Assembly (NCBI GenBank): GCA_905160935.1
Contig: CAJHZI010000192.1
Coordinates: 431,001 to 495,000, forward strand
Source of the DNA: Enchytraeus crypticus
Lineage: Eukaryota > Annelida > Clitellata > Enchytraeida > Enchytraeidae
Direction: 5' to 3'
DNA length: 64,000 nucleotides
The notes under the pieces were generated by a model. The model ran no database searches and had not been told where the DNA came from. It was given only the letters and a program-made list of their open reading frames with translations. Position numbers and translations under genes: made by a program. Shown here piece after piece: positions 1 through 10,313 of the stretch (its first letter is position 1; every line of letters begins with the position of its first letter).

Positions 1-744
1 GTAAGGAATAAGTGAAATCATTTGAATCCAAGTAAATATTAATGAGAGAGGAAACGGAAGAATTTAATTTTTTTTAAAGAGAGGAAAGCTCATTCATTTA
101 GGCTCTGTGACACGGAAACTCGAAAAGGGATGCCTGAATCTTTTGTCTCTCATTAACGTCAATTTATTTACGAGATTTTATTATCTGATTAAGTTTGAGT
201 ATATTAATGAATTCGTTAAACGTTATGATTTCCAACAAGAAGAAAATCTCTTATTAATAAAATAACTTTTTTACAAACTATGACTTACAAGTATTTTTTA
301 AAAACAGATTCTAAATGAACGCTTGCTTTGAATAAAAAATATTACATCATTTTGCAAAACGGAAGACAGATTAACAGTATGAGATATTACTTTCAAAATG
401 AACATCATCAGCAATTTTATGTGTATTTTTCTGAATCTCTTGAACATATTTGTATTTCTAAATATCATACAAACGACTAGAAATTAATGTTCATTAAGTT
501 GCAATTAAAAGTTAACATTCGTAATTAACTTTCAAAACTTTCAATCAACTTTATTATTACAATTTGGTATCAGAAATTAAAAGTTTCAAACTTGTTTGTA
601 CTTTTTCTCTATCGTAAGCCTCGATTTGTTCAAGTCAAGTAACTTGAAAACATTAATAGCATAGATTTAGCCGGAACATTTTTACAGTAAGCTGCTGAAA
701 ACTAACCACTCTGTAGTTCTCATTGTGTTCAGTCAGATTTTAAA
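1..744. other. AT-rich, no gene or repeat recognised
   Basis: No exon-like reading frame, RNA gene or known element is visible. Confidence 0.5.
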
Positions 745-800
745 TCTTATATCAAATTATATATATAATATAATTATATTATCTTAAATTATATATATAT

Positions 801-890
801 TAAATTATGCTTAGATCTAACAATTATATGTAAATTATGCTTAAGACTAACTATTACATGCAATTTATGCTTAGACCTAACTATAACATG
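801..890. repeat. Three 30-bp tandem units
   Basis: Units at 801-830, 831-860 and 861-890 share the pattern aaattatgctta...ctaac.atta.atg with a few changes each. Confidence 0.8.
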
Positions 891-1189
891 AATTGTGTTT
901 CAATATTAACTATAGAAGCTAGTTGCCAGTAATCGCGTGTTTCGAAGTTATTGGAATAAAGCTGTAGGCGGGTTACTAACACAGCGTGTTCCTAGATTCT
1001 TTCTAATTACATATCGTTACTCATTTTCTAATTATAGAACTCACGCTTGATATCAACAACGCAAATAAATATATTTATAGACGGAGACCTGCTTTCACTT
1101 GCGTATAGGATTCAGACATTTCAGCTTTTCTTCTCTTTTCTGATCGCATTCCATCAAGGGCGAGACTATTATCTCTTTGCATCCATTGT

Positions 1190-1530
1190 TACCCGTGTTG
1201 TGTCTCGGCAACTGGATAAATCTACAAGCTGCATGTGTCGTAAGAGGCGACTTATCAAGAAGCGAGGGCGTTAAAGCGAACCACCTCAGAAGCCATTTAA
1301 TTCCAAGCTATTGGTTACATTAAAGTATTGGCAGGATATAGTCTTTTGTGAAGAGATTAACTATAGTTAATCTTTGGAGAGATAGTTAATCGTTCTATAG
1401 AGATTAACTATAGTTAATCTCTATAGAATATAGTTAATCTCTATAGAACGTGAAAGCAGAATGTGAGTAGAAATGTCATTGGATCTGCCACTAGGCAGAA
1501 CACCTGAGAGAGATGTCATTTGCTGACGAA
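1190..1530 (+). mobile_element. SINE-A with expanded palindromic core
   Basis: Conserved blocks in order: tgcatgtgtcgtaagaggcg, ccacctcagaagccattta, cttttgtgaagagattaact, gaacgtgaaagcagaatgtg and atctgccactaggcagaaca with cctgagagag. The core palindrome (1350-1448) is expanded here compared with copies at 50640 and 55140. There is no coding capacity. Confidence 0.65.
1350..1448. repeat. Palindromic repeat cluster inside SINE-A
   Basis: GATTAACTATAGTTAATC occurs twice and tagttaatctctatagaa recurs. Bases 1393-1428 form a perfect 36-bp palindrome with centre at CTATAG. Confidence 0.85.
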
Positions 1531-1679
1531 GGAACTGACGGGAAAAGCGACCAATCAGTGCGTTTACTTAGGCACAATCAACTTGTATCATAACTGAAAC
1601 CTTCGCTCAATGGTTATAGGCTTATAGCAGCTTGTACTCCGCTGTTTGTATGACTATAGCAGCTTGTACATGTACACAC

Positions 1680-1785
1680 ACGCATATGTGGAAATGAAGA
1701 GGAAAGCGGAAGACAGAGAAGAGTGGAAGCGTTATATATCATGGACCTGCCAGTAGGCAATGCACTAAGAGAGAAAGAGAGTACT
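1680..1785 (+). mobile_element. LINE-A: C-terminal coding end and 3' end
   Basis: Bases 1685-1756 encode YVEMKRKAEDREEWKRYISW, then TCQ and a stop. This is the C-terminal end seen in many invertebrate LINE reverse transcriptases. The coding end overlaps the block atggacctgccagtaggcaa, then gcactaagagagaaagagag. The short inverted repeat around CTGCC..GGCA plus a GA-rich tail is the 3' signature reused by the SINE-A elements. Confidence 0.7.
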
Positions 1786-1799
1786 CCGCTGAAGTACTT

Positions 1800-2880
1800 G
1801 AGCATCACGGCAGTAAATGTCGAGTAGACTCTACAGTGGAGCTACGAAGACCAAATACATGCACATCTGAGCACCATTCAGAATCTTCTCGTTTGAAGTG
1901 GGACTATCTTGCCAAGAACGAGATGACTATTTTATTTCTTTAGATGGCGAATGTAATCAATTATGTCCGATCTTAAATTTTAACTCTGTGCTATGAATGA
2001 TGCTCTATTCTATACCAAATGTAAGCATTTTCTCAACATCCAGTTAAATGGCCATTTCTTGAGTACGTTGATCTGATAAATAAGATATTGTAAGTTCGGA
2101 TACCGTCTAGTCTGTGTATCGTTGTGATACAGAATCAGATCTTACATATAGACGACTTTTACAGTTTAAATTGTTTTCAGAAAGCTTACGGGCCTTGTGA
2201 TTTTCAGTTATACAAATGAATTATTTAGCTAAGGATGATTCGTACTAAATTAAAATTAAAAGCTTCGTTGATTTAATTGGCTTGTGTGTTGTGTACCACT
2301 TGGTCTTGAATGAGGCAAATAGAATTAAATTAACTCTGCAGCTAACGGGTCTGATCGTTTAAAAGTCTGCAAATTGCGAACGTGCTAATTGATATGCAAA
2401 ACCAAGAGAAATTTGCAACTAATATTAACTTATAGAAATTTGTTTATAGAAATATAATATTGACCAATAGAAATTTGCAACATATATTTTCAACTAATAC
2501 TAGTTGTAAAATCACTGTAGTGCGTGCAAAATCAAAGATAATTATAAAAATAATTAAAATAATAAATTAGGCATATCCATTAAAGCTATAATTGTCATAA
2601 GATTTAATAGAATTCTTTAATTTTGATATAAATGCTTACTAGGCTGTTCGACAAAACAACGCATCGATAAAATGACAAGATTTTATAGATTCGTGACACT
2701 GTAAGCCTGATAAATTTTAACGTACTGTTCAGCGCCTATTAGGGTTGTAAATGATTGTTGAAGATATCTAAGTGGATAATAAAAGATGTCGCCTATACAT
2801 TTTCTACTTATCTACCATATGCTTTATTTACAATGTTTACATTTAAAATGGTTTATATCAAAACTGATTGATAAGTACTA
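1800..2880. other. AT-rich, nothing recognised
   Basis: No coding signal is seen. Several short rearranged echoes such as tagaaatttgcaac occur near 2410-2480. Confidence 0.5.
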
Positions 2881-2886
2881 AACGAT

Positions 2887-3045
2887 TATAAGGTTATGAA
2901 TTTTTACCGAAAAATATTGCATTTGACGCGGCATTAAAGGCAATTATCACTAATAGCCATGGAGAGAAAGGAGGAAAGTAACAAAAACAAAAATACTAAG
3001 AAAATAAACTCTGTAAACACATTCGGTTGTCATGTGTTGTAACAA
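2887..3045 (+). mobile_element. SINE-E body, diverged
   Basis: ataaggttatgaatttttac, aaaggcaattatcactaata, gccatggagagaaaggagga and cggttgtcatgtgttgtaac follow the SINE-E order with more mismatches. Confidence 0.55.
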
Positions 3046-3715
3046 TACGACCAAATTAATTAAATTAAAAGCTATTGTTTGTCACACACAAATTTGCTTC
3101 CAATCGATAAGTAAATAAATAAATGACATCAGATCAGGTGGGGCCATAGTTCAGCACAGTTACGTTTAACTGATGCGCTCATATCTCCAGAATAAGTATT
3201 CTGCTGTGATCAGTTGGAATATCCGATCGATGAAATCTTGCAGAACTGAATTATGCAACGGTTTTTAATTCAGCAGTATTTTGGTAAAGAGTTTTAAACT
3301 GATTTCGGTTTCATTATTCACCATTAGCAGTAATGTAGGGGATAAAAAACCACCTGTTCTGAAGTTATTTGTCATTTCTGTTGTCACAAAATACATTTCG
3401 GTCGAATACATTTGGAACGATTTCGGACTGAGAATGACTGGAGTTGGTATTCGTAGTCATTAAATAGTAACCTGGATGTGAATAGTTTGAGGAGTTGTTC
3501 TGCATGTCTCGATAGATCTCAAGTAGTGGATTTTTCTTCAATAGTTAATAAATTAAATGTTGAGTTGCCAAAACTGATGTTTCAATACCTAATAATGCTC
3601 AACGTCTTTACAAATTTGGCGCGACTAAGATGGCATATATTACTGTGTTTAATAACTGTAAAGATAACTGTGTTTTATAGCTGGATATAGGAAATTTATT
3701 TGATTATTTAAATGT
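3046..3715. other. Unassigned sequence
   Basis: Two short open frames of 60-70 codons show no family resemblance and no splice context. Confidence 0.45.
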
Positions 3716-3945
3716 TAGCGATAACCGTGTTATGTTCGGGTTGCTGAATAATATACCAACTGTGGACTGCGTGTGTCTTAAAAGGCCACAAAGCACTAAG
3801 ATCCAAACCAATGTCAGAAATGGCATGCGGTAGGTGAGCGCCTAGGCTCCAGAAATTGATACAAAATTTTGAAAACAGAAGAAAAAGGTCTAATTCGTAT
3901 CAGGATCCTGGTTAAACCGGGATTCAAGAGAAGATGATGATGATA
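3716..3945 (+). mobile_element. SINE-C with GAT tail
   Basis: gcgataaccgtgttatgttc, gggttgctgaataatatacc, aaaggccacaaagcactaag, tgagcgcctaggctccagaa and ctggttaaaccgggattcaa lead into gatgatgatgat. A second copy at 7488-7726 has the same order. The 5' blocks also resemble SINE-A. Confidence 0.65.
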
Positions 3946-6900
3946 TAAATGTTTAAGATATAAGAACTGCACATTATACAGCATCGATTATGAATTGCAC
4001 GGCAATGATGGACAGATTTATATGTATCCATCGATTTGTCATTGACAGTATTACAATGAGACAACGCTACTGTCATAGCTCTAATGCTGCTAACTCTCAC
4101 TTTAATAGCAAAGTTAATGTTATTTACTGAATTCATCATTGATTAATTCATGCAGTTCTCAAGTTAATTTGTGAGCATAAATATTGTAGCTCATAATTAA
4201 TTAAATCTCTCAATTATGGTATGATGTAAATGCTAAGCTGTTGGTGTCCTGCTCGATGGACTTACGGCTCCTCAGGAAGCCACAAACCATTGCTCACTAT
4301 CTCAGTTTATTGTATAGTGTTATGTTATTTTGTAAAGTGTAGATCTTGAAATAAACAAAAATAAATAATTGAACATTAGATAAAGTAAAAGTTATAGATA
4401 TAAACGCAAACAATCATTTTACTCTATAGTGTTATTGTTACCACTATATTCTATCAGAACTAGAACTCACTAATGTTAAATTCGCCTCAGGATTGGACCA
4501 TGAAAACCTCATGACGTTACCTAAAACCTCTAATCACTCTGCTACTGATTCATTCTGCGATATTGACCCAATCATCTGCTGGTAAGAGGCAAAAGTCTCA
4601 ATGCAATGAAAATTATCCACTTTCTAAACCTTTCATTAATTCATTAATTCTTAGTAATTAATTTTCTAGAGTAACCGTGAATGTGTTAGAGTAGGAACAA
4701 AATAAAATGATAACAAGTGATAAGATGATAACATTACAAGTGATAATATTTGGTGACATTACGATTAGGTTCATGATAATTTAGATACAGATCTTGGGAA
4801 AGCTGTATGACGACTATTAAATACTATATAAATAGTTGTTACGACTCTCAGGTGTCGTATGAAGACCCTCGATTCCTCTTCTATAGAAGGTCGATGATGC
4901 TACGATATAGACCTGAGGTGATAAATCGCATATACTGGAATTTGCAATTACCACATGCTACCTGGCCTAAGCGCTAGTATTAGACAATTGACTAGTAGGG
5001 TGTGAGTTAGATGGCTCTTAAATGTATATAAGAAAATTTGCACTGATAAGATATATTTTAATCAACGGAAAACTCAAATCAAGTAGAGCCTAGCGAATGT
5101 AAAGAAATGGAGAAATTTGGGGCGCTGATCTCCTACAAGATAATTTAACATTGCTGTATATTTATTTGTTAGTCTGGTTTTCTGTAATATCAAATTAAAA
5201 ACCTCATATAGATGCGATTTATTAAAATTGTAATGAAATTTCAATGTACATTGGCACAAACACTGTTAAGATCGATTCGCATTTTAAACCTTGTTTGGTT
5301 AAAAAAAACACCTGTGAATCTATTTTCATATTTACTTTAAAAGCTACATTTAATTTCCCGACGTCCCTTTCTTGTCAATACCGAAAGCTTTATTTACACT
5401 TTCATTACTTGATTGACATATAATCAACTTTTAAAAAATTTATAGCAAATTTTTGAATGAAAAGGACTCTGATATCACCTTTGACGACGTCCTTATCCGA
5501 CGACACAAATTTGGTCTTTAATGCATAAATTGAGCTCAGACATGTTGACAAGTTTTTTGATAGCGTAGCAGTAAGTGCAAGGTTCAATACTGTGCTTCTC
5601 TAGTCCCTGACATGCTATCGAGCAGGAAAAGTGATGTTAAACAAGGCTGCGGTTTTAGCTTTAAACTATTTTCTCTTACTGTATTATCGAGAACCAATAT
5701 GTTTATGTGTATTATCGAGAACCAATATAGTTACATACAAACCAGCAAATGACGGTAAATTAATTAAAGGGGTTGATTTAGACCACCCAGATTACTTATA
5801 GCTTGCAAGTTTACAAAGGAAAATTTAGTATTATATTTCATTTACTGATCCTGTTTTCTAAAATGGGAAAAACAATTTGGATCTTCATTGAAAAAATGTT
5901 ATGCATTGAATTTTCTAATGAATAATTGCGTTGATTTCTTTTCTTTTCTCTTGTAATTACTATGTTTGCACAGCTTAACTGCACATGTATGCTACGTGTT
6001 ATTTCTTTAGATTACTTTCCTTTTTAGATTTGTTTGAAACAACCATGTATTGATGAAATAAAGTCCATATAAATAAAATTAAATCTAATTTTAGAGAGAG
6101 CCTACTAAAATATCCTAAGCCCTGCCGTGATGAGTCACTACATACAGCCGCTGTCAAAAGAAAAATGCATTTTCCCTCAGGAAATTGAGATTTTTACAGG
6201 TAGCAGGTGCTTTGAGAAGTGACCTAATTAATTCGAGTGACCCGGAGTACCAGATTACGCTATAATTAGGTCAAATGAACAGGCAGGCCCTTAGATGCGA
6301 ATTAATTAAATCTTGCAGAAACTATATCAGTTAATCGACGAAATGGTAGAAAAGGCATTGTTTTATTTATTTTAGCATGTATTTTAAGCTTAACAAACTT
6401 TAAAATATAGTCTTTCCTTGTTTCCTTTAGCATTACAATATGACTGTTAAGTGGTTTTGCTAATAGATCTAATTAATTATTATTATGAACAGTAGCTTAG
6501 CGTATTCAGAGGGTTTTAGAAACTTGAGACACATGAGTTCAAATTTAAGTCAACGATGAACATAATAAAGAAGGTTGAATATTAAATTCAAATCTATGAA
6601 AATGATTATGATAACTACCATGAACGATCTAATGGAAATATTAAACATAAAAATTTCAGACGTAAAGAGACCCTTCACGATCATATTACAGGCCTATTGC
6701 TTTAATAGTACAAATGCGTTCACATGGTTTAGTACACTAATTCATTAAATAGTCGTTTTCACCAAATTCACGGCAGTAGATCATACAGAGTCAAACGCAG
6801 AAAATAAACGTAAGCTTAGAATTCATAAAGAAAATATTGATAAACGTCAAAATGAATAAAATTGCTATCAACTAAGAGGTACTCTCATGCAATGCAAGAT

Positions 6901-7252
6901 ATTCATCTATATTATTATAATAGAGGCAGTGTCATTTTAAAAATTTATAAAAATTATATCATATACATTCTATTGAGTCCAGATCATTAATTGAATATTT
7001 TCTTTTAATATCAATTCAGTCCGAGAGGTCAGCATTATTAACTTCAAACTTTATAATTAAACCATTTGTGGTAAATAATTTGTGCAAAAAATTTAATTTA
7101 TGCCATCTTTTAATTACGCATGTAATTATTAATTAACAAGAACCTGAATAATACGTTACAGTGGCATCTTATTAATAGCGGATTAATACATAAATTAAAT
7201 ATTGTGAATATGTTGTCATTGTAAATGGAATTAAAGATGATAAACCTTTAAG
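3946..7252. other. Long AT-rich stretch without a gene
   Basis: Apart from the small duplication at 5690 I see only unique-looking AT-rich sequence. Confidence 0.5.
5690..5732. repeat. Tandem duplication of a ~22-bp unit
   Basis: gtattatcgagaaccaatat occurs twice, about 28 bp apart. Confidence 0.7.
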
Positions 7253-7350
7253 ATTATTATTATTATTGTTATTAATACTATTATTATTAATCTTATTATT
7301 TATTTTATTATTATTATTATTATTGTTATGTTATTATTATTATCTAAGAT
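7253..7350. repeat. ATT microsatellite
   Basis: Imperfect (TTA)n interrupted by ttgtta and ctatta. No LINE-B block is attached. Confidence 0.85.
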
Positions 7351-7487
7351 TATTTGTGAGATTTCTAGAGAGGCCATCATTAGCTCTTATGCCGGTGTAT
7401 TTTACTTCAGAAAACTAGAAAACTATTAGAGAGGTGACATCGTGTGAAAGAAAGAAATGTGGATTAATTGTTGAATAATTCTACCTT

Positions 7488-7726
7488 TAGTCCGGGATGT
7501 GATATCCGTGTTACGTACGGGTTGCTGAAAAAATAAACTATAGACTACACGTATTGTAAAAGGCGGCAAAACAATAGAATCTAATCCAACGTCGTTTAGG
7601 GCATTCGGTTGGTGAGCACCTAGGCTCCAGAAAATGCAACAAACATTTATAAAACGAATGAACAAATTTAGGTCTTTTCGCGTCCCGACTCTAACAAAAC
7701 TGAGCTTCAAGTAAAAATGATGATGA
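7488..7726 (+). mobile_element. SINE-C, second copy
   Basis: gatatccgtgttacgtacgg, gttgctgaaaaaataaac, taaaaggcggcaaaacaata and tgagcacctaggctccagaa are followed by gatgatgat. An antisense open frame of about 100 codons across it is not a gene. Confidence 0.65.
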
Positions 7727-8112
7727 TACTCCAAGATGAGGCAACAAAACGATAGGCCTGTTGTGTGAGAAACGAACAGGCCTAGTTTAAAGCCATAACC
7801 TCCTTGTTATCTGACGAGCTAATACCAACTCAACCCCGAATAAATGAAAAATCAGAATAGTGATTCGGTTTTGATGTTAATAAATATTTCAATTTTTACA
7901 TCAATTTTTTTGTTCATTTTCTTTCAGCTTACTTTTGAAAATTTGCCTCTTGCCCGAATACTGCATGTTTATACTCTACAATAATAAGCAATACTTAAAT
8001 GAATATTAAATAACACTAAATATATTTAAATTAAGTGAGTTTAAATTGTCATCTAAAGTTCTTTGTTCATGTATATTCTGGTATATTAATGCTATACTGT
8101 CTGTTATATTTT

Positions 8113-8240
8113 TGAGCCAGTGGCGATGTCGGTAAGATATTAGAATTCGGATCAGTATATGCGGGGTTCAAATCCTGTACTTTCGTCGCTGATATCTCTT
8201 TCGAGTGAGGAAACTGACGTTAACATTAGCTTTTTTTAAA
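8113..8240 (+). mobile_element. SINE-B: tRNA-headed SINE sharing the LINE-B 3' end
   Basis: A box A-like tggcgatgtcggtaagatat and a box B gcggggttcaaatcc are followed by cgtcgctgatatctctttcg and gaggaaactgacgttaacat. The head resembles a tRNA gene and the tail resembles the LINE-B end. Confidence 0.75.
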
Positions 8241-8437
8241 TATAATAATCATATTTCAGCTATAATCCATACCCCTGCCATTATCATTGGATTAAGAAAT
8301 GTATGATAAACCTTTCCTGCATTTAAATATCAATAAAATTACATAACAAATTCGCTGCATTTCATTTTTAAGGCTATTTATAGAGTAGTACATGTTGCAA
8401 AAATCATAGTATTTGTGCTGAAGGCAGTCTATAATAA

Positions 8438-8442
8438 TAGTA

Positions 8443-8481
<39 letters not shown>

Positions 8482-8525
8482 GTTTAACGTCCGCTTCCTC
8501 ATACAATGATGATGTCAGGGACGTC
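8438..8525 (-). mobile_element. LINE-B-type 3' end, antisense
   Basis: (AAT)n at 8438-8480 is followed by ggtttaacgtccgcttcctc and gatgatgtcagggacgtc, the reverse complement of the LINE-B terminal block. Only the last ~60 bases and the microsatellite are recognised. Confidence 0.75.
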
Positions 8526-9034
8526 TATGCATCCATTCGGCACTCAATGGTGAGCTTAACTGTAGACTTTCTTAATACTTGAAACTACCAATTGACAGAA
8601 TAACACGGAGAAAACATCGAAACAATAGTGCTTTGTAAACATAAATAGTATTGTTATAATCTTAATGTTTCAACAGCAGCAGTTTTGACCTAGAAAATTA
8701 ATTGGCTTGATAGTTAATTATTTTAGTAGACAAAAACAAGCTCCTCATTTACAGGTGATAATTATCGCTGCAGCCGAGTAACTGCTTAATTTAGCTGCTA
8801 AAGATCTCATCTTGACGGATTCAACAGTAACACTGGCATCAAACACAAACCAGAAAGAACTGTGTCAATATACAACTGATATTAGGATCGAGGGTTGGAT
8901 GTCGGCCATATTTGAAGTCAGAATCTTGCTGGACCCTCCAATAGTTCATTGCTTGTTTGCCGAGTCTGTGAAACTCAAATTTTTGTAAAAAAATGTTATA
9001 CGGCTATTTTTGTAGAGCTGGTCTCACAAAATGT

Positions 9035-9185
9035 CAGTCTCAAAAGGTGTTGATCCGATGGAGTGTTGACAAGCTGCCCGGCAGCTTGTCAACAAGTCAG
9101 TCGGTACTGAGTTCAATTCTAGTACTGTTCCCGTCACTGATTAGCTTTCGATACATGTACCTGGCCTTAAACTTGGATTAAGTCT
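9035..9185 (+). mobile_element. Diverged SINE-B with internal foldback
   Basis: A box B-like gagttcaattctagtactg is followed by ttcccgtcactgattagctt, the SINE-B middle. The 5' part contains a 29-bp hairpin (9065-9093), so the tRNA-like head is rearranged. Confidence 0.5.
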
Positions 9186-9294
9186 TTAGCTTTAAATGCG
9201 GATCAGCAGAGGTATAGTTCAAAACTACGGTTTTCTAGCCAGTGTGATTGTTTCTGCATTTTAATTAGTTAGGTTTTTATTCTTTGTTACTTTT

Positions 9295-9640
9295 TCTTCT
9301 ATGTAATTCCTGTACTTCTATGTAATTCCTGTACTTCTATGTAATTCCTGTACTTCTATGTAATTCCTGTACTTCTATGTAATTCCTGTACTTATATGTA
9401 ATTCCTGTACTTCTATGTAATTCCTGTACTTCTATGTAATTCCTGTACTTCTATGTAATTCCTGTACTTCTATGTAATTCCTGTACTTCTATGTAATTCC
9501 TGTACTTCTATGTAATTCCTGTACTTCTATGTAATTCCTGTACTTCTATGTAATTCCTGTACTTCTATGTAATTCCTGTACTTCTATGTAATTCCTGTAC
9601 TTCTATGTAATTCCTGTACTTCTATGTAATTCCTGTACGC
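9295..9640. repeat. 19-bp minisatellite, about 18 copies
   Basis: The unit tacttctatgtaattcctg repeats almost perfectly, with one cttata variant near 9390. It ends about 95 bp before the truncated LINE-B. Confidence 0.95.
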
Positions 9641-9734
9641 TCCACTGATAAGATTACAGTTAACTTTAATCATATGAAAGCCATGTGTGTAAATACATAT
9701 TTTCAGATGTTCTAATAACTCTAATTTAAGGAAA

Positions 9735-10313
9735 GCTCCTTTATATATAATTATCCTTTCTGTCGATCCTCAAGGCTTCAGGCCACATCTAGTTCCTTGC
9801 TTAATAATCTTCATTGGCTTTCTGTGGTTCAAAGAATTAAGTATACTCTGTCAACTTTCAAAACACTTCTCTTTGGTAAACCTTCTTACCTTTCTGATTT
9901 CCGGATCCAATATCAACCTTCTCGTAAGCTTCGTTCTTCTGAGGCCAAAACGTTCAAAATTCCTAATATTCTCACTTCGGTAGGTAGACGTTCATTTTCT
10001 TTCTCAGCTTCTACTGTTTGGAACTCTCTTCCTCCTAATCTTCGCGCATGTTCTAATACTTCCACTTTCCTTTAGGTTGAAAATACATCTCTTCCCAGCA
10101 TACATTTTTTTCATCTTGCCTGTCTGTTTTTTTTATCACCAGACTGGCACCGTTTATGATCTTTTTCTTTCTCTTCAGCAAATTTTTCAGATTTTTTGTG
10201 GTGAATCGATTTCTAGTGAAATGTGATGGGGGCGTCCCTGACATCATCCTTGTATGAGGAAACGGATGTTAAACCTTTGTTATTAATATTATTATTATTA
10301 TTATTATTATTAT
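9735..10313 (+). mobile_element. LINE-B: 5'-truncated non-LTR retrotransposon, RT C-terminus plus 3'UTR (CR1/L2/Rex1-like)
   Basis: The frame from about 9787 to 10074 encodes the C-terminal tail typical of CR1/L2/Rex1-type reverse transcriptases: LNNLHWLSVVQRIKYTLSTF, PSYLSDF, RKLRSSEA, then GRRSFSFSASTVWNSLPPNL and a stop. A ~180-bp 3'UTR follows, with gtgaatcgatttctagtgaa, ccctgacatcatcc and gaggaaacggatgttaaacc, running into an ATT microsatellite (10287-10313). It lacks all 5' parts, as expected from incomplete reverse transcription. The coding tail is free of stops, so it is not very old. It defines the 3' end found alone at several other sites in the window. Confidence 0.85.

Noticed and set aside
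7426-7734. Antisense open frame of 102 codons
   Set aside because: It is the reverse strand of a SINE-C copy, and the other copy at 3716 does not keep the frame.
8547-8555. ATG|gtgagc as the missing Met exon of the calmodulin-like gene
   Set aside because: The donor is good, but the site is 11 kb upstream beside a LINE-B end, with no promoter or 5'UTR evidence. Similar ATG|gt sites (for example near 14318) are equally plausible.
9295-9640. CRISPR-like regular array
   Set aside because: The repeats are head to tail with no unique spacers, and the genome is eukaryotic. The arrays at 15165 and 47361 were rejected for the same reason.
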